Assembly: GCF_000205165.1 (NCBI RefSeq)
Contig: NZ_GL883812.1
Location: 62,001 to 126,000 of the forward strand
Source of the DNA: Paraprevotella xylaniphila YIT 11841
Lineage (GTDB): Bacteria > Bacteroidota > Bacteroidia > Bacteroidales > Bacteroidaceae
Length of the DNA stretch: 64,000 nucleotides
Direction: 5' to 3'
Shown here: piece after piece, positions 37,684 through 46,137 of the stretch
Layout of the letters: the number at the start of each line of letters is the position of its first letter
How positions within the stretch are numbered: the stretch's first letter is position 1
The notes under the pieces: generated by a model
Database searches by the model: none
The model's input: the letters and a program-made list of their open reading frames with translations, nothing else
What the model was told of the DNA's origin: nothing
Made by a program: the position numbers and the translations under genes

Positions 37684-37822
37684 AAAAGTGTTTGCTTGGA
37701 TGATATTCATCGCTTATGTTTATGCTACAAAGCAAGACATGGGCGATGAATGTTGCACATATGTTTCTACTTCTCCATGACTTTTTCTTTTTTGTCAAAG
37801 TGTCAAAGCCGAATATGGTATG
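37684..37822. other. Gene-free spacer with short inverted repeats
   Basis: ATTCATCGC (37705-37713) and GCGATGAAT (37743-37751) form an inverted repeat, with TTTGCTT/AAGCAA words around it. No gene is supported. Confidence 0.35.
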
Positions 37823-37860
37823 GGCAAAAAATAGGGGACGCCTTTTGAAAAGTGTCCCCT
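37823..37860 (-). terminator. Intrinsic terminator of the candidate RNA
   Basis: On the minus strand AGGGGAC (37860-37854) pairs with GTCCCCT (37839-37833), with an inner TTTT/AAAA helix, followed by TATTTTTTG. Confidence 0.8.
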
Positions 37861-38053
37861 TTATGGTAAAAGCCGCACCGATGATGTGATGAAAACTCCG
37901 AGCTAACAAGATTTGAGCGCCCGTCACCTTTGTAATCCACCGGCAATTAAGCTACCCGAAGGCGTGGCCCGCCATTAGTGAGCGAAGCATTCTCGGTTTT
38001 CTGAAATAAATTGATGAGTATCCCAATCTAACCGATGCGGCTCCTTTTTCTAC
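37823..38053 (-). ncRNA. Candidate structured non-coding RNA, about 225 nt
   Basis: On the minus strand a strong phylum-type promoter (38058-38089) is followed by a 12-bp closing stem: AGCCGCATCGGT (38031-38042) pairs, with two G-U, to ATCGGTGCGGCT (37871-37882). Inside, AAAACCGAG (37992-38000) pairs with CTCGGAGTTTT (37892-37902) around a 2-nt bulge, and a GC-rich hairpin GGCG/CGCC lies near 37962-37974. An intrinsic terminator closes the unit (37833-37860, then T6). Any open frame here is short and would cross the hairpins and the terminator. The elongated, end-paired shape recalls 6S-like RNAs or an element-borne regulator, but no known family was recognised. Confidence 0.6.
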
Positions 38054-38057
38054 ATGA

Positions 38058-38089
38058 CAAAGGTAAGTCATTGTACCCAAAAAAGCAAA
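38058..38089 (-). promoter_or_regulatory. Promoter of the candidate RNA
   Basis: Minus-strand TTTG (38089-38086) and TACCTTTG (38065-38058) with a 20-nt spacer: a full match to the Bacteroidota consensus, with no coding gene directly downstream. Confidence 0.75.
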
Positions 38090-38125
38090 TAAAATGCCTG
38101 TTTTTTTAGATTGGAAATGAAAAGC

Positions 38126-38152
38126 CCCGCTTCTTTTCCGTAAAGGAGCGGG
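38126..38152 (-). terminator. Intrinsic terminator of the GH2-GH43 gene
   Basis: CCCGCTTCTTT (38126-38136) pairs with AAAGGAGCGGG (38142-38152), one G-T; T-rich on the minus strand after the stem. Confidence 0.8.
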
Positions 38153-38167
38153 ACTGTCAGGGGGGGC

Positions 38168-41100
38168 TTATTTGAAATGTTCCAGAAGTTTTTCCAGTTC
38201 GGTGGTAGAAATGATTTCCACACTGCCGTGTTTCACTTCCGTGGGGTTCCGGATTTCGTCATCGGATATAGGATACCATTTGTGTTGGGACGGGTCGGTA
38301 CAGCCCGTATAGCTTACTCCCCGGTCGCCATTGAACTTGTCGAAATAGAGGAACCACCCTTTCCCGCCTATCACCGGAAAGACTTCCGGACCTTCGACTT
38401 CTATGTAGCGTGATGGCAGTAGCGGAGTGGAACCTTCGAAGCGCTGCACGCACGGGTCGAGGCTTTTCGATGTGGCACAACGGATGGTCTTCTCTCCGTT
38501 CCGTTCGTCCTTATAGTAGGCATAGTATGTGCCCCCTTCTTTCAGGATGGTCATGTCGATGGCTGTGAAGCCCGGGTCGAAGTAGACAGCCGGAGTGGAG
38601 AAGGTGAGCCAGTCTTTCGTGGTACAGTAATGATGTACCTGCCGGTCGCCGATGCGGGAGGACCAATAGAGGTAGAACGTGCCGGTCTGTTCGTCGTAAG
38701 TGAATTCCGGTGCCCAGGCGTTGGGCGATACGGGGCCGCCGTCGTGCCCGTCCATCAGCATGATTTTCCCGTCGTCGGTACGTGTACCGCCGTTGGCGGC
38801 TGTCCAGTGGATGAGGTCGTCGGACTCCCAGTGGAACAGGGCGGGATGGTCCCATCCCCAGGTATGTACGAGATGGAATTTGGTTTTACCATTGTGCGTG
38901 ACACGGTGCAAATAAGGGTCGCGCAGCCAGACGCCGTCGTCGTAAGCATTGAAAACGGGGCGGCTGCCGTTGATGTCCGTCCATGTCTTTCCGTCGCAGC
39001 TGTAGGCATAGAACAAATGTTGTGCGCTGGCTTTGAAATAAGACATGAGGTACACGCTGTCGGTGGCCTTGACCTCCGGCATGGCTTTCCGTCCGGGCAT
39101 GGGGGCGACGGTATATTCCTCTACAGGGATGTATTCTGTGTAGCGCAGGCCCGCGTCGATGTATTGTCCTCCGTGGCCTTGGTGGGCATGGATGGCCATG
39201 ACATTGTCGCTGTTCGGTTTCAGTGTGGCCAACGCTTCCGGGGCGATGGGTTGCGCCACGTAGCGTGTGGTATATCCTTTGACTTCGTATGCTTTGACTC
39301 CGTTGAGATAGACTTCGCAGTCGTCATCTTGGTAGAGCCATAGTTGCAAGGCATTGATTTGTTCCTGCGAAAGGTTGCCGATGGAGAAGTGGCGGCGTAT
39401 GTAGATGTCGGATGTGTTCCATGCGCTCCGCACGAAAGTGTTGGGCGGGCTACCGGCACCGAAACCGGCTTCTCCTTTGTCCCACTGGCTGTCGTCGAAC
39501 GATGGGGCGTACCAATCGCCGGACGGCGTAACGGTGGTATAACTCCACGCCTCGTCGGACGATGTATCCGCAGCGCCGACCACTACTGTCTGGCGTGAGC
39601 GGTTGTGTATGGTGCGCAGGATCTCTTCGCGTACGGAAGCCCGTTCCTCCGGGGCTATCTTGAACACCTTGCGGTCGTAAGTAAGCAGTCCGTTCAGTTC
39701 TTGTTCCACGTCGCTCGTCTGCGTATATACGGATGCCCAAAGGCCTTGTTCCTGTAAACCTTGCAAGGCGACGGTATAGGCGTTGAACCTTTCGGCCAAA
39801 GCTTTGCTGTCCGGCACGGAAGTGTATTCCATGTCGTTGCCTTTCCACAGCTGCCCGTCCACTTTGAGGGTGATGCCCCCGTATTCTCCGCATACGGCTA
39901 CCCGTTCGTTGAGCGGATTGCTTTGGAGCGAAGGCACGGGATAGCTGTGTTGGTCGATGATGTCGCCCACCTCGAAGTCCACCCATCCGCTTGCTGCGTC
40001 GATTAGTCGTGTGCTATCGGCGTTGCGGATGGCTTCCACACCCTGGCGTGTGTGGACGTCGTTGCCTGAAGCGTATTGTCCCCATCCCTCGTTGTAGGCT
40101 ACCCATACGACGATGCAAGGATGGTTTTTCAGCGTGTTGACGACGCGTGTACACTCATCGTAGAAGTTCTGCCGGATGAAGTCCTGGCTGCCGATGCTGC
40201 CGTTTTCGTCGAAGTTCTTGCTAGGCATGTCCTGCCATACGAGCATACCCATTTTGTCACAGTAATAATACCAGCGTGCAGGTTCTACCTTGATATGCTT
40301 GCGTATCATGTTCATGCCCAACGATTGTACGGCTTCTATGTCGTAGCGCATCCCTTCGTCTGAAGGAGGAGTAAGCAGGCCGTCCGGCCACCATCCTTGG
40401 TCGAGCACACCGAATTGGTACAACGGTTTGTTGTTCAATAGCATGCAGGGATGTCCGTCCACCATACCCCGGCTGATTTTACGCATGCCGAAGTATCCTT
40501 TCACCCTGTCGGTCTGCATGCCGTCATGATGCAGGCTGATGTCCAGGTCGTAAAGATGGGGGGAGCCGGGCGACCACAGTTTGGCTTCCGGTATGCTGAG
40601 CGTGTGGGGCGCGTTGACGGACATTCCGGTGAGTTTGGCTACCGTTTTTTGACCATCTTTGACGATGATGTCGGCCGTGGCGGACGTGCAGTCCGACGTG
40701 ATTGTGAGCGAAACGGTGCCTGCATCGATGTCTGACGTCACATCGTAGCGGCTGATATGCGCAGGGGAGACCGGTTCAATCCATACAGTCTGCCAGATGC
40801 CCGTTACCGGGGTGTAGAAGCATCCGCCCGGTTTGAGGGTTTGCTTGCCCAACGGTTGCCCGCCGTGGGTCGTGGGGTCTGTGACGGTTACTTGTATTTC
40901 CTGTTCCTCCCCGTCGCGGAGCAACTTTGTGATGTCCATGGAGAACGGGTCGTTGCCGCCGCTGTGGCTCCCGGCTTTTTGTCCGTTGACGTACACGGCA
41001 CATTTCCAGTCCACCGCCCCGAAATGGAGCAGGATGTGCCGGCCTTTATAGGCTTTGGGAAGTTTGAACGTACGTTGGTATACGAAAGTAGACCGGGCGT

Positions 41101-41431
41101 TTTCTTCGAAATTCGTATCCATGATGCCGGACAGGGCCGATTCTATGGGAAAGGGAACCAATATCTTTTGGTTTAACTCCGTAGGCGGCAGGTTGTAACT
41201 GAGGTCTGCCGACTTCTTCTTGCAGTAATCCCAAGGGCCGTTGAGCGACATCCACTCGCTGCGTTCCATTTGTGGACGCGGATATTCGGTCCATACTTTG
41301 TCGGGGTTGATTTTTTCACCCCACTCGCTCATGATGGGAGCTTTTTTCCGAACCCAATCCGCAGCCGTCAGGTTGGCAGCCGCCGTCAAGGCAAGGACGG
41401 TGAATAGGTCTTTCAATAGGTTGTGTTTCAT
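38168..41431 (-). CDS. Secreted GH2 glycosidase fused to a GH43-type module
   Basis: A 1087-residue protein with a signal peptide (FTVLALTAAANLTAA). The GH2 part (about 45-600) has a sugar-binding jelly roll, an Ig-like domain and a TIM barrel with acid/base Glu448 (VAYNEGWGQ) and nucleophile Glu516 (CGEYGGI). A second jelly-roll domain follows (about 625-780; SFDDSQWDKGEAGFG, LQLWLYQDDDCEVYLNG). A GH43-like five-bladed propeller fills 791-1060, and its triad appears intact: Asp838 (WLRDPYLH), Asp959 (TAIDMTILKE), Glu1013 (EVEGPEVFPV). Two different activities on one chain suggest attack on a branched hemicellulose or pectin side chain; the exact linkage is unknown. A -7 box is at 41459-41466. 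Confidence 0.88.
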   Translation of the reverse strand: MKHNLLKDLFTVLALTAAANLTAADWVRKKAPIMSEWGEKINPDKVWTEYPRPQMERSEWMSLNGPWDYCKKKSADLSYNLPPTELNQKILVPFPIESALSGIMDTNFEENARSTFVYQRTFKLPKAYKGRHILLHFGAVDWKCAVYVNGQKAGSHSGGNDPFSMDITKLLRDGEEQEIQVTVTDPTTHGGQPLGKQTLKPGGCFYTPVTGIWQTVWIEPVSPAHISRYDVTSDIDAGTVSLTITSDCTSATADIIVKDGQKTVAKLTGMSVNAPHTLSIPEAKLWSPGSPHLYDLDISLHHDGMQTDRVKGYFGMRKISRGMVDGHPCMLLNNKPLYQFGVLDQGWWPDGLLTPPSDEGMRYDIEAVQSLGMNMIRKHIKVEPARWYYYCDKMGMLVWQDMPSKNFDENGSIGSQDFIRQNFYDECTRVVNTLKNHPCIVVWVAYNEGWGQYASGNDVHTRQGVEAIRNADSTRLIDAASGWVDFEVGDIIDQHSYPVPSLQSNPLNERVAVCGEYGGITLKVDGQLWKGNDMEYTSVPDSKALAERFNAYTVALQGLQEQGLWASVYTQTSDVEQELNGLLTYDRKVFKIAPEERASVREEILRTIHNRSRQTVVVGAADTSSDEAWSYTTVTPSGDWYAPSFDDSQWDKGEAGFGAGSPPNTFVRSAWNTSDIYIRRHFSIGNLSQEQINALQLWLYQDDDCEVYLNGVKAYEVKGYTTRYVAQPIAPEALATLKPNSDNVMAIHAHQGHGGQYIDAGLRYTEYIPVEEYTVAPMPGRKAMPEVKATDSVYLMSYFKASAQHLFYAYSCDGKTWTDINGSRPVFNAYDDGVWLRDPYLHRVTHNGKTKFHLVHTWGWDHPALFHWESDDLIHWTAANGGTRTDDGKIMLMDGHDGGPVSPNAWAPEFTYDEQTGTFYLYWSSRIGDRQVHHYCTTKDWLTFSTPAVYFDPGFTAIDMTILKEGGTYYAYYKDERNGEKTIRCATSKSLDPCVQRFEGSTPLLPSRYIEVEGPEVFPVIGGKGWFLYFDKFNGDRGVSYTGCTDPSQHKWYPISDDEIRNPTEVKHGSVEIISTTELEKLLEHFK

Positions 41432-41458
41432 AAAATCAAAATATGTTTAAATGACGCA

Positions 41459-41466
41459 CAAATTTA
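41459..41466 (-). promoter_or_regulatory. -7 promoter box of the GH2-GH43 gene
   Basis: Minus-strand TAAATTTG, 28 nt upstream of the start codon; no clear -33 element. Confidence 0.45.
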
Positions 41467-41571
41467 ATGGTTCGTGTTACGGTTCATTGTATGTATTTGG
41501 GAAAAAGGCCGTTGGAAGTGTTTTTTTGATGCAAAATCACCAATTCGTGACGTAAAAAGGGTCGGTTTTAT

Positions 41572-41602
41572 TTTGTTCTACGCCCTTCATCCCTTATCTT
41601 TG
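41572..41602 (+). promoter_or_regulatory. Promoter of the 4-alpha-glucanotransferase gene
   Basis: TTTG 41572-41575 and TATCTTTG 41595-41602, 19-nt spacer, 35 nt before the start codon. Confidence 0.65.
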
Positions 41603-41636
41603 TACGAATACTTTTAAAGAGCAAACCCACAAGTTT

Positions 41637-44324
41637 ATGAAACTGCATTTCTCGATAGAATATCTGACGCATTGGGGGGAAGACGTCAGGGTGTCCTTGA
41701 CGTTGGTCGATGCAAAGGGACGTACCCAGACACAGACTTATCCGTTGGAAACCCGTGATGGCCACAGATGGACGGGAGAAGTGCTCATTACTGACGGACG
41801 CATCCGGTCTTTTTATTATCATTATAGTATATATAAGGAAGGCCGTAAGTTCCGGACGGAATGGGGCTTCATACCTCGCCATTTCAGGGTCGACGTTACC
41901 CAAACTTATTTGTTCCGGGACAACTGGCAGGATGTCCCCCTCTTGTCCCACCTTTATACATCCGCTTTTACGCAGTGTGTCCGTCCGCATATGGCCGAGA
42001 CGGAAGAATTGCCGTATTTCAACAGTACATTGATGTTGAAGGTGAGTGCTCCTCAGCTTGAGGAAGGGCAGGCGTTGGCTCTCCTTGGGAACCAACCGGC
42101 ACTGGGGGAGTGGAATCCGAATTTTGCGTTCCGCATGAAAGAGACGGGGCTGTACGAGTGGAGTGTGACCTTGAGTGCGGCCGGTGTCACTTTTCCCTTG
42201 GAATATAAATATGTCGTCATTGATGCGAAGACGGGCGATTTCGTGGCGTGGGAAGGCGGAGAAAACCGTGTGCTGCCGATAAGCGGGGTGGCAAAAGACG
42301 AAGTGGCCGTTATCTCGGATCCTCCGTTGCGGATTCGGGGAAACCGTTGGAAAGCGGCCGGTGTGGTCATACCCGTTTTTTCATTGCGCAGCGAAGGCAG
42401 TTGCGGGGTGGGGGATTTCGGCGACCTGAAAACCATGGTCGATTGGACGGTGCTTACCGGGATGCGCGTCATCCAGCTGTTGCCCGTGTACGATACGACT
42501 ATCCATAAGAATTGGATGGACTCTTATCCATATAATAGTATTTCCATTTATGCGCTCCATCCCCAGTATGTCGACTTGCGCCAGTTGCCGAAGCTTGCGG
42601 ACGAAAAGGAAATGGCGGAATACGAAGAGCGTCGGGCTGCTTTGAATGCTTTACCCCAAGTGGACTACGAGGCGGTAAGTGCCTTGAAGCAAGAGTACCT
42701 GCATGCCGTGTTCCGTCGTGAGGGTAAAGAAATGCTGTCCTCCGGACGCTATACGGCTTTTTTCAAGCGTAACGAAGATTGGTTGGTGCCCTATGCGGCG
42801 TTTTGCGTGTTGCGCGACCGTTTCGGGACGGCCGATTTCCACGCATGGCCGGAGTATGCGGAATACAGGAGGGAAGACATACGTGCCTTTTGCCGTCCGT
42901 CCGCTCCGGCCTATGAGGAAGTTTCTTACTACTATTATGTACAGTTCTGCTTGCATGAACAGCTGTTGGCGGCTTCCGATTATGCTCGTGCGAAGGGAAT
43001 TATCCTGAAGGGGGACATCCCCATCGGCATCAGTCGCAACAGTGTGGAGGCTTGGGTGGAGCCGTACTACTTTAACTTGGACGGTCAGGCCGGTGCGCCG
43101 CCCGATGATTTTTCGGTCAACGGCCAGAACTGGGGCTTTCCTACTTATAATTGGGAAGTCATGCTCGAGGACGGTTGCAGTTGGTGGGTGCGTCGTTTCC
43201 GTAAGATGGCCGAGTATTTCAATGCCTATCGTATCGACCACGTGTTGGGATTCTTCCGGATATGGGAGATTCCGTCCGATTCGGTACATGGTTTATTGGG
43301 GCATTTCTCTCCTTCGCTTCCGATGAGTGTGGAAGAGATTGAGAGCTATGGGCTTCGGTTCCGGAAAAATTATTTTACCCATCCCAATATCAGTGATTGG
43401 GTATTGGATAAACTGTTCGGTGAACGTGCCGAGGAAGTGAAGGCCGTTTATCTGGATGCTTTGGGCATGGACTGGTATGCGATGAAGCCCGAGTATGACA
43501 CTCAACGCAAGGTGGAAGCGGCTTTTGCCGGGAAGACTTCGCCCGAAGATGTGGCTTTGCGCGAGGGGTTATACGCGCTCATCAGCAATGTGCTTTTCAT
43601 TCCCGACCCGAAGCAGCCGGACAAATATCATCCGCGTATTTCGGCTCGGTGCGATTATCTGTACCAGACATTGAGCGAGGAAGAGAAACGGGCTTTCGAT
43701 GCCTTATACGAAGATTATTACTACCATCGGCACAACGAGTTCTGGTACGGGCAGGCCATGCGTAAACTGCCCGTTTTGGTGGAAGCGACTCAAATGTTGG
43801 TGTGTGCCGAAGATTTGGGCATGGTGCCGGCATGTGTCCCATGGGTGATGGATGACTTGCGCATCCTGACGCTTGAGATTCAAACCATGCCCAAGAAGTT
43901 CGGGCTGAAGTTCGGACGGTTGGAGGAAAATCCTTACCGGAGTGTGGCCACTATATTTACCCATGATATGCCCACCCTTCGCGGATGGTGGGAAGAGGAT
44001 GCCGTGCGCACGCAACAATATTTCAACGAGGTGTTGCAGAAAGACGGGGAGGCTCCGGCTTCCATACCCGGTTGGTTGTGCGAAGAAGTGGTGGCACGTC
44101 ATCTTTATTCTCCTTCGATGCTCTGTCTGATTTCGTGGCAGGACTGGATGTCGATAGACGAACGGTTGCGTTATCCCGATGCGGATTTTGAACGTATTAA
44201 TGTACCTTCCAATCCGCGAAACTACTGGCATTACCGTATGCACCTGACGATAGAGGAGTTGATGGGGTGCGACGACTTGAACCGGAAAATCCGTATGCTG
44301 ATTACGCATAGCGGAAGAGATTGA
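41637..44324 (+). CDS. malQ: 4-alpha-glucanotransferase with N-terminal starch-binding domains (GH77)
   Basis: An 895-residue DPE2-type disproportionating enzyme. Two CBM20-like domains come first (about 1-115 and 130-245; LALLGNQPALGEWNP is a CBM20 signature in the second), then a GH77 barrel (from about 265; PVFSLRSEGSCGVGDFGDLK, the nucleophile region YRIDHVLGFFRIWE, the acid/base region CAEDLGMVPACV and late FTHDMPTLRGWW). It transfers maltosyl or glucosyl units between alpha-1,4-glucans; no signal peptide, so cytoplasmic. Monocistronic or followed by the ABC-F gene 29 nt later. Confidence 0.95.
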   Translation: MKLHFSIEYLTHWGEDVRVSLTLVDAKGRTQTQTYPLETRDGHRWTGEVLITDGRIRSFYYHYSIYKEGRKFRTEWGFIPRHFRVDVTQTYLFRDNWQDVPLLSHLYTSAFTQCVRPHMAETEELPYFNSTLMLKVSAPQLEEGQALALLGNQPALGEWNPNFAFRMKETGLYEWSVTLSAAGVTFPLEYKYVVIDAKTGDFVAWEGGENRVLPISGVAKDEVAVISDPPLRIRGNRWKAAGVVIPVFSLRSEGSCGVGDFGDLKTMVDWTVLTGMRVIQLLPVYDTTIHKNWMDSYPYNSISIYALHPQYVDLRQLPKLADEKEMAEYEERRAALNALPQVDYEAVSALKQEYLHAVFRREGKEMLSSGRYTAFFKRNEDWLVPYAAFCVLRDRFGTADFHAWPEYAEYRREDIRAFCRPSAPAYEEVSYYYYVQFCLHEQLLAASDYARAKGIILKGDIPIGISRNSVEAWVEPYYFNLDGQAGAPPDDFSVNGQNWGFPTYNWEVMLEDGCSWWVRRFRKMAEYFNAYRIDHVLGFFRIWEIPSDSVHGLLGHFSPSLPMSVEEIESYGLRFRKNYFTHPNISDWVLDKLFGERAEEVKAVYLDALGMDWYAMKPEYDTQRKVEAAFAGKTSPEDVALREGLYALISNVLFIPDPKQPDKYHPRISARCDYLYQTLSEEEKRAFDALYEDYYYHRHNEFWYGQAMRKLPVLVEATQMLVCAEDLGMVPACVPWVMDDLRILTLEIQTMPKKFGLKFGRLEENPYRSVATIFTHDMPTLRGWWEEDAVRTQQYFNEVLQKDGEAPASIPGWLCEEVVARHLYSPSMLCLISWQDWMSIDERLRYPDADFERINVPSNPRNYWHYRMHLTIEELMGCDDLNRKIRMLITHSGRD

Positions 44325-44353
44325 AAGCTTTTATTCATATTCAAAAATAATTT

Positions 44354-45991
44354 ATGGTATCTGTAGACGGACTGGCCGTGGAATTCGGCGGAACGACTTT
44401 GTTTAGCGATATTTCTTTTCAGATTAACGAGAAGGACCGTATTGCCCTGATGGGAAAAAACGGGGCCGGAAAGAGTACTTTATTGAAAATATTGGCCGGG
44501 GTGAGGCAACCGACGAGAGGACGTGTCACGGCTCCTAAGGATTGTGTGATAGCCTATTTGCCGCAGCATCTGATGACGGAAGACGGGCGTACGGTGTTTG
44601 AAGAGGCTTCGATGGCCTTTTCCCATTTGAAGGAGATGGAAAAGGAAATAGAAGCCATGAACCAAGAGCTGGCTGCCCGTACGGACTATGAGAGCGAGGA
44701 TTATATGGCTTTGATAGAGAAGGTGGCCACGATGAGCGAGAAGTTCTATGCCATCGACCTGACCCATTTTGAAGAAGATGTGGAAAAGGCCTTGTTGGGA
44801 TTAGGATTCGAGCGTTCGGACTTTACGCGTCCCACGAGTGATTTCAGCGGAGGTTGGCGCATGCGCATCGAGTTGGCCAAATTGTTGTTGCAGGATCCTG
44901 ACGTGCTGCTGTTGGACGAGCCGACCAACCATTTGGACATCGAGAGCATACAGTGGTTGGAGCAGTTCCTGACGGAGAGTGCCCGTGCCGTAGTGGTTAT
45001 CAGCCACGACCGCAAGTTTGTGGACAATATCACGACGCGTACGATAGAAGTCACGATGGGGCGTATCTACGATTACAAAGTCAATTACAGCAAATACCTG
45101 GAACTTCGTAAGGAACGGCGCGAACAGCAAATGAAACAGTATGAAGAGCAACAGAAGATGATTCAGGAAACCAAAGACTATATCGAGCGTTTCAAGGGCA
45201 CGTACAGTAAGACGTTGCAGGTGCAGAGCCGTGTGAAGATGTTGGAAAAGTTGCAGATTATCGAGGTGGACGAGGAAGATACGTCGGCTTTGAGGCTGAA
45301 GTTTCCGCCTTCGCCCCGTAGCGGGAACTACCCGGTGACGATGGAGGATGTGGGTAAGTGTTACGGTGACCACCGTGTGTTCGGTGGTGTCAACCTGACA
45401 GTAGAGCGGGGCAACAAGATTGCTTTTGTAGGACGTAACGGTGAGGGTAAGTCCACTCTGGTGAAATGCATCATGGGTGAGATAGAGCACGAAGGCACGC
45501 TGACGTTGGGACATAATGTCCAAATCGGTTATTTTGCCCAGAATCAGGCTTCGTTGTTAGACGGAGAACTGACGGTGTTCCAGACGATAGACGATGTGGC
45601 CCAAGGGGAAATCCGCACGAAGATACGCGATTTGTTGGGGGCTTTCATGTTCGGAGGAGAGGAAAGCACCAAGAAGGTGAAGGTGCTCTCGGGGGGAGAA
45701 CGTACACGTCTGGCGTTGCTCAAACTCCTGCTCAACCCGGTCAACCTGTTGATATTGGACGAACCTACCAACCATTTGGACCTGAAGACGAAAGACATTT
45801 TGAAGCAAGCCTTGGTGGCGTTTGACGGCACGCTGATTGTGGTGAGCCACGACCGGGACTTCTTGGACGGATTGGTTAGTAAAGTGTATGAATTTGGTCA
45901 TGGAAAGGTGCGTGAGCACCTGTGTGGCATTTATGAGTTTTTGGAACAGAGAAAATTGGAGAACTTGCAAGAGTTGGAGCGGAAACGTTGA
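44354..45991 (+). CDS. ABC-F family ATPase (translation factor type)
   Basis: A 545-residue soluble protein with two ABC cassettes and no membrane segment. Cassette 1: GKNGAGKST, signature DFSGGWRMRIELAK, Walker B VLLLDEPTNHLD. Cassette 2: GRNGEGKST, signature LSGGERTRLALLK, Walker B LLILDEPTNHLD. The charged P-site-tRNA-interaction linker lies at about 240-305 (RKERREQQMKQYEEQQKMIQ). YbiT/EttA-like; such proteins bind the ribosomal E site and rescue or regulate stalled translation. No antibiotic-resistance phenotype can be inferred. Confidence 0.93.
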   Translation: MVSVDGLAVEFGGTTLFSDISFQINEKDRIALMGKNGAGKSTLLKILAGVRQPTRGRVTAPKDCVIAYLPQHLMTEDGRTVFEEASMAFSHLKEMEKEIEAMNQELAARTDYESEDYMALIEKVATMSEKFYAIDLTHFEEDVEKALLGLGFERSDFTRPTSDFSGGWRMRIELAKLLLQDPDVLLLDEPTNHLDIESIQWLEQFLTESARAVVVISHDRKFVDNITTRTIEVTMGRIYDYKVNYSKYLELRKERREQQMKQYEEQQKMIQETKDYIERFKGTYSKTLQVQSRVKMLEKLQIIEVDEEDTSALRLKFPPSPRSGNYPVTMEDVGKCYGDHRVFGGVNLTVERGNKIAFVGRNGEGKSTLVKCIMGEIEHEGTLTLGHNVQIGYFAQNQASLLDGELTVFQTIDDVAQGEIRTKIRDLLGAFMFGGEESTKKVKVLSGGERTRLALLKLLLNPVNLLILDEPTNHLDLKTKDILKQALVAFDGTLIVVSHDRDFLDGLVSKVYEFGHGKVREHLCGIYEFLEQRKLENLQELERKR

Positions 45992-46051
45992 TTTTTGCCC
46001 CCTTTGCCGATATTTTCCCGTGAATTTCTGGGAGAAAAAAAATAGAATGCT

Positions 46052-46059
46052 TAATTTTG
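46052..46059 (+). promoter_or_regulatory. -7 promoter box of carB
   Basis: TAATTTTG, 78 nt before the start codon, implying a leader of about 70 nt. Confidence 0.45.
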
Positions 46060-46137
46060 CCCCAATTTTGGGATTCTGTGTAAAGCAGGGCTTCTGAAAG
46101 CGTGTGATTGTAAAACAACTATAATTCTGAAAAGAGG

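Noticed and set aside
37670-37927. 85-codon open frame on the minus strand overlapping the candidate RNA
   Set aside because: It would begin inside the structured region and run through the intrinsic terminator; an RNA gene explains the promoter and terminator better.
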